Positions 1 to 5,295 of a stretch of 5,386 nt of DNA are shown here, in pieces (the first letter of the stretch is position 1; each line of letters begins with the position of its first letter). A program made the translations under genes and the position numbers. This DNA is from Fimbriimonadaceae bacterium. Its GTDB lineage: Bacteria > Armatimonadota > Fimbriimonadia > Fimbriimonadales > Fimbriimonadaceae. Below the pieces are notes generated by a model that was not told where the DNA came from, did not search any database, and saw only the letters and a program-made list of their open reading frames with translations. Where the stretch lies: NCBI GenBank assembly GCA_014380605.1, contig JACMJO010000552.1, forward strand, positions 1 to 5,386, in the 5' to 3' direction.

Positions 1-778
1 TGAGATCCCCGATGCCAACGTTGATTTGCGGCATATCCGGTGGCCATGCTCCTTCATCCAGCTTGATGACGTCATTCCCGTCCGCCCTCGTGATCTCCGC
101 CCTTCCTCGAATTCTCCACCCACTGCCGTCCCAAGCCTTAACATCCTTGAGCCTCCCGGCATCGAATTCCATCTCAGATGCATAGAGATATGCAGATGGG
201 TTCCCTATCTCCTCAGGGGGACCTGTTTCCTTGTAGCCAATAACAGTCACGCCTCGCATGATTCCCAGGCTCGGTACAAAATCCTTGGCAACCATCATTC
301 CCTGCAACTTGCCGTCCTTCATCAGAGGATAGTTAGTGTCCTTGAAGCTGGCCCCATCCAGTTTTCGCGCGATGTCGTCGAGGAGCCTCGCAGACCTCTT
401 GGCTGCCATAGGCACGATCGTCTCGTTGGTCACAAAGGCGACGGCGGCCACAAGAATGGCGAAGACCGACACCGGAGCGATGATCCTAAACAGGCTAACG
501 CCCGCCGCCCGAATCGCCACAATCTCGCTATCCGAGCTAAGCCGTCCAAACGCCAGGAGCGACGCCAGAAGCATCGACATGGCGAACGTCTGCACCAAGA
601 TCGCCGGTATCAACAAAAACGCAAAGCCTGCAATGAGATCGGGAGGCACGCCCTTGGCGACAAAGTCGGCAACCTTCTGCAGGTAGGTACCAGCGAACAG
701 CAACGTTCCAAAAAGGGCGACGCCAAACAGCCAAGGCCCAACAATCTCCTTGATGATCAGGAGGTCTAGGCGCTTCAA
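1..778 (-). CDS. lptF/lptG: LptF/LptG (YjgP/YjgQ) family LPS export permease, 3' end cut off by the window
   Basis: This is an inner-membrane permease subunit of the LPS transporter, which extracts lipopolysaccharide from the inner membrane together with LptB and passes it to LptC. Only the first 259 codons are present and the frame is open at base 1; family members are usually about 350-400 residues. The start is TTG, preceded by GGGGA about 5 nt upstream and lying 9 nt after the lptB stop. The protein opens with MKRLDLLIIKEIVGPWLFG. Transmembrane segments lie at about 12-33, 49-77 and 96-116. Between the second and third is FGRLSSDSEIVAIRAAGVS (77-95), the family's conserved cytoplasmic coupling-helix region that docks on LptB; its acidic residue is E85. 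From about 125 onward the sequence is soluble and fits the start of the periplasmic beta-jellyroll domain. LptF and LptG are paralogues and I cannot say which this is; the partner may lie beyond the window. The TTG start makes the gene easy to miss. Confidence 0.93.
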   Translation of the reverse strand, partial: MKRLDLLIIKEIVGPWLFGVALFGTLLFAGTYLQKVADFVAKGVPPDLIAGFAFLLIPAILVQTFAMSMLLASLLAFGRLSSDSEIVAIRAAGVSLFRIIAPVSVFAILVAAVAFVTNETIVPMAAKRSARLLDDIARKLDGASFKDTNYPLMKDGKLQGMMVAKDFVPSLGIMRGVTVIGYKETGPPEEIGNPSAYLYASEMEFDAGRLKDVKAWDGSGWRIRGRAEITRADGNDVIKLDEGAWPPDMPQINVGIGDL

Positions 779-787
779 TGGATTCCC

Positions 788-1600
788 CTAGTCCCCAATC
801 GGCGGCCCCCCAGAATCTGAGCCCGTTTCTTCATCCAAAGCTTCGATCGCAATATCGTCTTCGCTTGGACCGGCAAACGGCTGAGTTCCAAACTGCTGGC
901 CGAGGTAGTGCTTCCGCACAATCTTGTTTGCGGCAATGTCTTTGCTGTTTCCTTGAGCGATGATCTTGCCGTCGATCAGGATGTAGTTTCGGTCCGTAAT
1001 CCGAAGGGTCGCGGAGACGTTATGGTCGGTTATCAGGATGCCGATACCCCGCTTCTTCAGCCGGAAAAGAATCTCCTGTATCTCTTCGATCGTGACTGGA
1101 TCGATGCCGGTAAACGGCTCGTCGAGAAGGATAAATTTAGGTTCGGTCGCCAGAGCTCGGGCGATTTCCACGCGTCGCCTCTCGCCTCCCGATAGCACAT
1201 TCCCTTGGCTGTGGAGAATCTTCTTGATGCTGAGTTCTTCAGATAACTCTTCAATCTTGGCTTTGATCTCAGCTTTGGTCTTCTTGGCAAGCTCCAGCAC
1301 CAGTTTAAGGTTGTCCTCCACCGTCAGCTTGCGAAAAACGCTCGCCTCTTGTGGGAGGTATCCAATCCCGGCTCGGGCGCGCTTGTACATTGGCCATGAC
1401 GTCACGTCCAAATCGTCAAAGAAGACCCTTCCGCCGTTCGGCCTAATCAGGCCCGTAGTCATGTAGAAGGTTGTGGTCTTGCCAGCTCCGTTGGGTCCAA
1501 GCAGGCCAACAATCTCACCCTGGGTGATTTCATAGGAGACGCCTTGCACTACCTTGCGGCCTTTGTACTGTTTGTGGAGATCCCGTCCTTGGATCGTCAT
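788..1600 (-). CDS. lptB: LPS export ABC transporter ATP-binding protein LptB
   Basis: This is the cytoplasmic ATPase of the LptB2FGC transporter, powering LPS extraction from the inner membrane. All nucleotide-binding motifs are present: Walker A GPNGAGKT (35-42), Q-loop GYLPQEASVFRKLT (80-93, Q84), signature LSGGERRRVEIARAL (136-150), Walker B FILLDEP with catalytic E161 (156-162), D-loop GIDP (165-168) and H-loop TDHNV (H193). The Q-loop and signature wording is characteristic of LptB rather than of ABC ATPases in general. The family core ends near YLGQQFG (232-238). After it come about 32 residues rich in D, E, G and P (for example EALDEETGSDSGG) that E. coli LptB, about 241 residues, lacks. 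The ATG overlaps the upstream stop as ATGA (1597-1600), which suggests translational coupling. GGGAGG lies about 12 nt upstream, with a closer GGAAG. The product, 270 residues, is complete. Confidence 0.97.
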   Translation of the reverse strand: MTIQGRDLHKQYKGRKVVQGVSYEITQGEIVGLLGPNGAGKTTTFYMTTGLIRPNGGRVFFDDLDVTSWPMYKRARAGIGYLPQEASVFRKLTVEDNLKLVLELAKKTKAEIKAKIEELSEELSIKKILHSQGNVLSGGERRRVEIARALATEPKFILLDEPFTGIDPVTIEEIQEILFRLKKRGIGILITDHNVSATLRITDRNYILIDGKIIAQGNSKDIAANKIVRKHYLGQQFGTQPFAGPSEDDIAIEALDEETGSDSGGPPIGD

Positions 1601-2517
1601 TTGCTTCCGCCGCCTCCCTTCTTTTCTCGCAGGGTGCTTTTCGTGGGTTCGCCGGTAATCCTGATTGAGGATGGTTTGAGTTCTTTGTCCAAGGTGATCA
1701 CGGCTTTGTCTCCTTCCGATGTTCCCAGGTACAACCCGCGCTCGCCTTGGAGCTTCACGTTCCCAAGAAGGGTGATGGTTTGGCCCTTCTCCATATCGAT
1801 CTCCGCACGATCTGCCCAGCCCTTGAGATTAGTGATGACCGGGGTGATAGATTTTGCATCTGTTTCGACCTGATCGAGAACGAACGTAATCGGACCCTCA
1901 ACGGTTGCCGTTTTGACCCTCCTGTCGATTCCCGCGCCAAGCCAAAGGGTTACAAGTCCAGATGTGCCGGTCATAGTGCTCGATTGGCGGCTCACCTTCG
2001 TCACCGAAGTGCCGTCGGGCAAGGTGTCGTTCTTGAGTCCAGTGGTTATGAACGTGAACTTGCCCGGCAGGGTGAGGGTCCCTTGGACCGGATCTCCCGC
2101 AAACGTAAATCGCTCTGACCTTATGTCCGCAGTGTCATGTCCAAGCATCGCGGCAGGCACTAGCCCTCCGTCTTGAATAGCCCTGGATACTTGGTAGTCG
2201 TGGGCGACCTGACTATCGAAATGGGCAATCATCCCGCCTTCGCCCGTCATCTCTTTGATGTAGCTGGCTTTGGTGGTAGGTTCTCTCTGGGGGACTAAGA
2301 CGCCCTTGATGTGGGCGGCTGAGATAGTGAAGCCTCGGTCCAAGGATTCGATCTTCAGGGGCGTTCCGACCGCATCGAACCCGATGTTTCCGTCTTCGAG
2401 AAAGACTCCTCCGTTGGACGTGAAGTTGGAGACGACCAACGAGCTATCTGGAGAGCGATACAAAACCTTGCCCTGGCCCGCCGCGACGATAAGCAGGCAC
2501 GCCGCAATCGCCTTCAT
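1597..2517 (-). CDS. LptA/OstA-like periplasmic protein 2 (probable LPS bridge component)
   Basis: This 306-residue secreted protein sits directly upstream of lptB, where lptA lies in many genomes. The N-terminus MKAIAACLLIVAAGQG is a short signal peptide with one Lys and a hydrophobic core; cleavage probably falls near residues 13-16. The mature chain is a run of short beta-strand-like stretches with recurring G-x-V/L motifs such as TLLGNVKLQGERGLYLG and ATVEGPITFVLDQ, typical of the OstA/LptA N-terminal fold. The last part, from about 230 (NLKGWADRAEIDMEKGQTITLLGNVKLQG), is the most LptA-like. The tail ends KKGGGGSK. The ATG overlaps the previous gene's stop (ATGA, 2514-2517), with GGGGAAGG just upstream. 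From family and context I infer a periplasmic LPS-binding jellyroll protein. The middle of the protein (about 90-190) has no recognisable motif, so the exact role is open. Both ends are certain; the family assignment is good but not residue-proven. Confidence 0.8.
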   Translation of the reverse strand: MKAIAACLLIVAAGQGKVLYRSPDSSLVVSNFTSNGGVFLEDGNIGFDAVGTPLKIESLDRGFTISAAHIKGVLVPQREPTTKASYIKEMTGEGGMIAHFDSQVAHDYQVSRAIQDGGLVPAAMLGHDTADIRSERFTFAGDPVQGTLTLPGKFTFITTGLKNDTLPDGTSVTKVSRQSSTMTGTSGLVTLWLGAGIDRRVKTATVEGPITFVLDQVETDAKSITPVITNLKGWADRAEIDMEKGQTITLLGNVKLQGERGLYLGTSEGDKAVITLDKELKPSSIRITGEPTKSTLREKKGGGGSK

Positions 2518-3284
2518 TTGACCTTCCCCGAGCTAAATGCAAAACTCTTCATCTCATTCCGCTCGTTAAGGATAACGGTTAGCGTGTCCATATTGGTGAA
2601 ACTGCCGATCTTATTCTTCCCTCGACCGTCAGCCGAAACATTGCCAGAAAGCACGGCTTTTCCAGGAGAAAGGGTCAGCTTGTTCCCTTTGAATAGCATG
2701 GTTGAGCCTTCGCTCCCCGCTTGATCCACCTCAATTTGGACGGGGCCGTTCAGGATCGCTTGACGAAGCCCGCTGGTGTTCTTAGCTTCTTTGTCGAGGG
2801 TCGCCGTGCCTGATGAACCCGTCGCTACGAGCGTCTGGTTCTTTTTTTCATCGATGCTTTCAATGTAGACGGAGCCGCGTAGGTCGACTTGCGCAGTTTT
2901 TCCAAGCGAGCGGTAGGTGGCTTGATTGCTTTGGATGTTGCTCGAACGTAGGTCTGCCCGTTGCACGATCTTTACCTTGCCGGAGGCAGTTGCCGTTTTG
3001 ACCTCGTTGGCAGAAGTAGAGCCTTTGGTTGATGCGATATCGACCGTTACCTTGTCCGCCTTGAGAGTGAACTTCTGAAGTTGCGACGCAATGGAGACGT
3101 TTCGTAGGAGGTCCAGTTTCCAGCCCTGAGGAATCGGCTTTCCACCGCCGTTTTGAGCGGAAATGGTGAGGTCTCGTTTGTCGTCGGAATAGCGAAATCC
3201 AGTCTGTGCAAGCACGATCGTGGGCAGGATCAGTGCTGAAAGTAGCCAGGCGTGCCGACTTGCTTGAGATCGGGCAGACACCAT
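2514..3284 (-). CDS. LptA/OstA-like periplasmic protein 1
   Basis: This is a 256-residue secreted protein of the LPS-transport cluster. I chose the ATG at 3284 because it gives a clean signal peptide: R5 and R10, hydrophobic WLLSALILPTIVLA (13-26), then Q27 after an A-x-A-like site. Starts farther upstream, as far as 3386, would put some 34 charged residues in front of it. The GTG at codon 2 is also possible, and no strong Shine-Dalgarno precedes either. The mature part reads as repeated beta strands with OstA-type phrases: FTLKADKVTVDI, TASGKVKIVQRAD, VDLRGSVYIES, AILNGPVQIEVDQ, KAVLSGNVSADG. These alternate 'compute layer / remove layer' strands are usual for LptA and the LptD N-terminal domain. 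The gene overlaps the LptC-like gene by 55 bp and the next gene by 4 bp, so translation is probably coupled. Its position between a LptC-like lipoprotein and a second LptA-like protein suggests it is one link of the periplasmic bridge; this is inference. Confidence 0.82.
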   Translation of the reverse strand: MVSARSQASRHAWLLSALILPTIVLAQTGFRYSDDKRDLTISAQNGGGKPIPQGWKLDLLRNVSIASQLQKFTLKADKVTVDIASTKGSTSANEVKTATASGKVKIVQRADLRSSNIQSNQATYRSLGKTAQVDLRGSVYIESIDEKKNQTLVATGSSGTATLDKEAKNTSGLRQAILNGPVQIEVDQAGSEGSTMLFKGNKLTLSPGKAVLSGNVSADGRGKNKIGSFTNMDTLTVILNERNEMKSFAFSSGKVK

Positions 3285-3784
3285 AGCTCGTCGACCGGAC
3301 CGATGGTGCCGTCCTCGAACTTGATCGTCACGTTTCCAAATGCTTTCAAAAGCTTTTCGTCGGTTTTCCATTCCAGTCTTTGGCATTCCATCCTTGCCTT
3401 GGGGTCGAGGGCGATCACGACAACCTTGCCATCCAACACCAATAAGTTCTTAGCCTTGTCGGCGTTAGCGCTGTCAGCAGAGAATTTGCTTCCTAGCTTC
3501 CCATCGCGGAAGAGATCGCCGGACACAAGTTCCAAACGCCCCGCCGATGCACCTTGCTCCAGAGTGTAGTCGAGTTGGGTCTTTTCCCACCGAACGATGT
3601 AGCGGATCGGTCGAGCGCCCTTTGGGTCTCGGACCGTGGCGTCGCCCTTACCAGTATAAAGACGCTTGGGCTCTTCGTTAGCTTCCTTGCGCGGAGTTTT
3701 GGAGTCGTGCTCCTTGACTGAACTCCCCGAACATCCGCCCAAAATCAAGGCGACGCAAGCTAAATCGAAGCCGCAGGTCTTCAG
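3230..3784 (-). CDS. lptC: LptC-like lipoprotein (OstA-fold LPS transport component), start uncertain
   Basis: This is a probable membrane-anchored LptC equivalent that receives LPS from the LptB-LptF/G complex. The body has LptC-type features: an A-x-Y-containing first strand region (YIVRWEKTQLDYTLEQG), a G-x-L layer (GRLELVSGDLFRDG), SADSANADKAKNLLVLDGKVVV, then LEWKTDEKLLKAFGNVTIKFEDGT, which resembles the family's final strands. A lipobox-like LILGGC precedes SGSSVKEHD. The start is a problem. No in-frame ATG, GTG or TTG precedes the TTG at 3748, and that TTG would leave only five residues before the Cys. The CTG at 3784 gives a normal 17-residue lipoprotein signal with K2 and hydrophobic LACVALILGG, so I use it; AGGA lies about 9 nt upstream. 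The CTG falls inside the 3772-3790 palindrome. The end overlaps the next gene by 55 bp. The coding body is well supported; the LptC call rests on fold-like sequence and context, and the start is doubtful. Confidence 0.75.
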   Translation of the reverse strand: MKTCGFDLACVALILGGCSGSSVKEHDSKTPRKEANEEPKRLYTGKGDATVRDPKGARPIRYIVRWEKTQLDYTLEQGASAGRLELVSGDLFRDGKLGSKFSADSANADKAKNLLVLDGKVVVIALDPKARMECQRLEWKTDEKLLKAFGNVTIKFEDGTIGPVDELWCLPDLKQVGTPGYFQH

Positions 3785-3790
3785 CCTGCG
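3772..3790. repeat. short palindrome between rlmN and the lptC-like gene
   Basis: CGCAGG (3772-3777) and CCTGCG (3785-3790) form a perfect 6-bp stem around a 7-nt loop (TCTTCAG), beginning 8 nt after the rlmN stop codon. No T-run follows on the minus strand (gcttcgattta), so it is a poor intrinsic terminator. The core resembles dispersed REP-like palindromes with a GCAGG...CCTGC body known from several bacterial phyla, but one copy in this window cannot establish a repeat family. It also spans the putative CTG start of the downstream lipoprotein. Confidence 0.5.
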
Positions 3791-3798
3791 AAATCCTG

Positions 3799-4875
3799 TT
3801 AACCAACTACCGGCAAAACCGTCGATGGCGCCCTCCTGGCGAACTTTCCTTTGTGCATCCCTGCCAACTGGCCGCAGGCCGCCGCAATGTCGTGGCCCCG
3901 CTCAACTCGCTGGGTGACGTTGACTCCCTTCGAAGCCAAGATGCCTCGAAATGCCCTCACCCGATCGTTGCTTGGCCGGGAGAAGCCTTCGCCGGTATCT
4001 ACCCAGTTGAACGGGATCAGGTTGACCACGTTCGGAGTGCCTTTGATGATCCGGGCCAGCTCGTGAGCCTGCTCCGGCGTGTCCGTGAGCTCGTTGATCA
4101 GCAGATACTCGATCGTAATCTTGCGCCCGGTAGCCCTCATATAGTCCTTCATGGCCTGGACAACTTCCTTCACGGGCCACTTGTGATTGACCGGCATCAG
4201 GCGATTTCGGACCTCATCGAGCGGAGAGTGCAGGGAAAGCGCGAGATGGATCGGGAGCTTTTCTTTCGCCAACTCGTAAATCTGGGGCACCAAGCCAACC
4301 GTGCTGACGGTCAGATGGCGATAACTGAGGCCGACCTCGTCATGAAGCAGTCGCAAGCTCTTCACCACGTTCTTCAGGTTCAACAGCGGCTCGCCCATCC
4401 CCATGAAGACGACGTGGCTGATCCGTTTCTCGTTAAGTCTTTGAAGGGTCAGGTATTGCCCGACAATCTCACCTGCCGTGAGGTTACGATCGAATCCGCC
4501 CAACCCCGTTGCGCAGAATTTACAGCCCATCGGGCAACCGACCTGGCTTGAAATGCAACAGCTCACCCGATTCTCATAGGGAAGCAAGACGCATTCGTAG
4601 ACCTGGTGATCGCCGTTGTGAACAAGAAGCTTGTCCACATTGTCGATGCTAGTCTTGTGGCTAGCGGTTGAAAGAGGCTGAACATCGAATCGGCCGGCTA
4701 GTTCATCTCGTAAGGCCTGCGGAATATCCCTCATGTCGGCGAAGTTATCGACGTTGCGGGTGTAGAGATGGAGAGCTATCTGCTTGCTGCGAAGATTCGC
4801 GTCTGGCCTATCGCCGAGGATCTCTTTGAGCTCCCCGCGCGTCATCCCGACCAGGCTGGGCTTGGGTTCGGCCAC
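3799..4875 (-). CDS. rlmN: Dual-specificity 23S rRNA A2503 / tRNA A37 C2-methyltransferase RlmN (radical SAM)
   Basis: This cytoplasmic radical-SAM enzyme methylates C2 of adenine in 23S rRNA (A2503, E. coli numbering) and of A37 in some tRNAs. The product is 358 residues (E. coli 384) and complete. The N-terminal helical domain carries the usual 'LVGMTRGELKEIL...LRSKQIALHLY' pattern (8-38). The iron-sulfur motif CPMGCKFC is C114, C118 and C121. C107, seven residues before it, matches the conserved Cys at that spacing. SAM-binding GMGEPLLN is at 159-166. The C-terminal RGHDIAAACGQLAG contains C334, the Cys that becomes methylated in the ping-pong mechanism. The full set of cysteines marks RlmN/Cfr enzymes, and genomic context plus sequence favour RlmN over the resistance enzyme Cfr. 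The start is GTG at 4875; the ATG ten codons later would cut into the conserved N-terminal pattern. No good Shine-Dalgarno is visible, and only 21 bp separate the start from the preceding terminator, so its promoter is unclear. Confidence 0.97.
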   Translation of the reverse strand: MAEPKPSLVGMTRGELKEILGDRPDANLRSKQIALHLYTRNVDNFADMRDIPQALRDELAGRFDVQPLSTASHKTSIDNVDKLLVHNGDHQVYECVLLPYENRVSCCISSQVGCPMGCKFCATGLGGFDRNLTAGEIVGQYLTLQRLNEKRISHVVFMGMGEPLLNLKNVVKSLRLLHDEVGLSYRHLTVSTVGLVPQIYELAKEKLPIHLALSLHSPLDEVRNRLMPVNHKWPVKEVVQAMKDYMRATGRKITIEYLLINELTDTPEQAHELARIIKGTPNVVNLIPFNWVDTGEGFSRPSNDRVRAFRGILASKGVNVTQRVERGHDIAAACGQLAGMHKGKFARRAPSTVLPVVG

Positions 4876-4896
4876 GAGCTTAGTGTACCGTTCGCC

Positions 4897-4936
4897 AAAA
4901 ACGAGAAGGCCCCTCCGACCTAGGTCGGAAGGGCCT
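4897..4936 (-). terminator. Rho-independent terminator of the small-lipoprotein unit
   Basis: AGGCCC (4907-4912) pairs with GGGCCT (4931-4936) and TCCGACC (4914-4920) with GGTCGGA (4923-4929), with one C/A mismatch between them. This gives a long GC-rich hairpin. On the minus strand it is followed by TTCTCG and then five Ts (4901-4897). No T-run follows on the plus strand, so it terminates minus-strand transcripts from the 40-codon gene and separates it from rlmN. The interrupted T-tract leaves room for read-through. Confidence 0.85.
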
Positions 4937-4956
4937 GAACGTTAACAGACGACGTT

Positions 4957-4972
4957 AAGACTATTCAGTCTT
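4957..4972 (-). other. Hairpin spanning the stop codon of the small lipoprotein gene
   Basis: AAGACT and AGTCTT form a perfect 6-bp stem around a 4-nt loop (ATTC on the plus strand), with the TAG stop (4963-4961) partly in the stem. It lies about 20 bp upstream of the terminator hairpin. It could protect the 3' end of a short mRNA or be chance; no T-run follows it. Between the two hairpins is a short direct repeat, ACGTTAA at 4939-4945 and 4952-4958. Confidence 0.4.
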
Positions 4973-5083
4973 GGCCGGGGCAGCTGGAGCGGCAGGATCA
5001 GCAGCAGCATCTTCCTTGGCTCCGCAGCCAACCATTGCACCAATAATCGAAACGACCATCAAAATCGTGAAAATCTTCTTCAT
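4961..5083 (-). CDS. Small (40-residue) Ala/Pro-rich predicted lipoprotein, function unknown
   Basis: The product begins MKKIFTILMVVSIIGAMVGC: two lysines, a hydrophobic core and a lipobox-like MVGC with Cys20, so signal peptidase II processing and lipid anchoring are likely. The mature part is only 21 residues, CGAKEDAAADPAAPAAPAKTE, disordered and low-complexity, with no catalytic residues. I prefer this ATG over in-frame upstream starts (to 5278) because it has a strong Shine-Dalgarno (GGAGGT) 9 nt upstream, because the signal peptide starts exactly here, and because the longer frame would begin upstream of the promoter. It has its own promoter, leader and terminator, so it is a single-gene transcript and probably well expressed. 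Its size recalls entericidin-type small lipoproteins, but I see no specific similarity and assign no function. Confidence 0.82.
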   Translation of the reverse strand: MKKIFTILMVVSIIGAMVGCGAKEDAAADPAAPAAPAKTE

Positions 5084-5198
5084 AAACTTTACACCTCCAA
5101 GTGTCCCAGACCCCGGTGACCGGAATCCGGTGCAATCAGTTGAGCCGATTGCGCCACCGTTATACCATTTGTACAGACGAGACGTAATCACCAATTGC
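5084..5198 (-). promoter_or_regulatory. Structured 5' leader of the small lipoprotein gene
   Basis: About 115 nt lie between the expected transcription start and the ATG, long for a 40-codon gene. One clear hairpin pairs GCAATC (5137-5132 as read on the plus strand) with GATTGC (5147-5152), with a 9-nt loop and two extra G-C pairs past a C/A mismatch. Next to it CCGG occurs three times at exact 7-nt spacing (5113, 5120, 5127), which allows alternative stems such as ACCGG-AAT-CCGGT. The stretch 5101-5155 resembles part of a tRNA (GGCTCAACTGATTGCACCGG) but lacks matching acceptor strands and a T-loop. I match it to no known riboswitch class. The structure is seen; a regulatory role is inferred. 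Confidence 0.5.
5093..5098 (-). promoter_or_regulatory. Ribosome binding site of the small lipoprotein gene
   Basis: GGAGGT on the minus strand, 9 nt before the ATG at 5083, is a near-perfect Shine-Dalgarno. It fixes the start of the 40-codon gene. Flanking ACAC and GTGT could form a weak 4-bp stem with most of it in the loop. Confidence 0.8.
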
Positions 5199-5204
5199 GC
5201 CTTG

Positions 5205-5233
5205 ATTATAAAGCAGGGTTTGGCTGGATGCAA
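5205..5233 (-). promoter_or_regulatory. Sigma-70-type promoter for the small lipoprotein gene
   Basis: On the minus strand TTGCAT (-35, 5233-5228) and a perfect TATAAT (-10, 5210-5205) are separated by exactly 17 nt. Transcription would start near 5198, giving the leader described above. It is the best promoter in the window. No comparable promoter was found directly before rlmN or the Lpt genes. Confidence 0.8.
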
Positions 5234-5267
5234 GTAAATAACCCAGGACAGTAGGTCTAGCGGCCCT

Positions 5268-5286
5268 TTTACCGACATTAGGTAAA
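5268..5286. repeat. Inverted repeat TTTACC-N7-GGTAAA, possible operator or weak hairpin
   Basis: TTTACC (5268-5273) and GGTAAA (5281-5286) are perfect complements around GACATTA. The element is 35 bp upstream of the -35 box of the small-lipoprotein promoter and 9 bp before a short plus-strand ATG at 5296. Spacing and symmetry fit a dimeric repressor or activator site. Alternatively it forms a weak 3' hairpin of a gene ending near the window edge. No regulator is identified. Confidence 0.35.
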
Positions 5287-5295
5287 GTGAAACCG

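Noticed and set aside
26..769. Long plus-strand open frame (247 codons) opposite the permease gene
   Set aside because: Its composition (Arg/His/Gln-rich, no motif) is that of a shadow. The opposite strand gives a clear LptF/LptG protein with transmembrane helices and the conserved coupling motif.
3285..3386. Longer N-terminus for LptA-like protein 1, starting at 3386 or 3371
   Set aside because: It would place some 30 charged residues before a normal signal peptide and greatly lengthen the overlap with the LptC-like gene; the start at 3284 explains the sequence better.
3772..3790. Intrinsic terminator for rlmN
   Set aside because: The 6-bp stem is not followed by a T-run on the minus strand, so transcription probably continues into the Lpt genes.
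3799..4875. Cfr-type antibiotic-resistance methyltransferase instead of RlmN
   Set aside because: N-terminal pattern, C-terminal AACGQLAG region and a housekeeping neighbourhood all fit RlmN; no mobile element is nearby.
5101..5160. An intact tRNA gene on the minus strand
   Set aside because: D-arm-like and anticodon-like stretches exist, but there is no T-loop sequence, the D-stem does not pair properly, and no acceptor 3' strand matches.
4961..5278. 105-codon extended version of the small lipoprotein
   Set aside because: Its start lies upstream of the promoter at 5205-5233, and the Shine-Dalgarno and signal peptide both point to the internal ATG at 5083.
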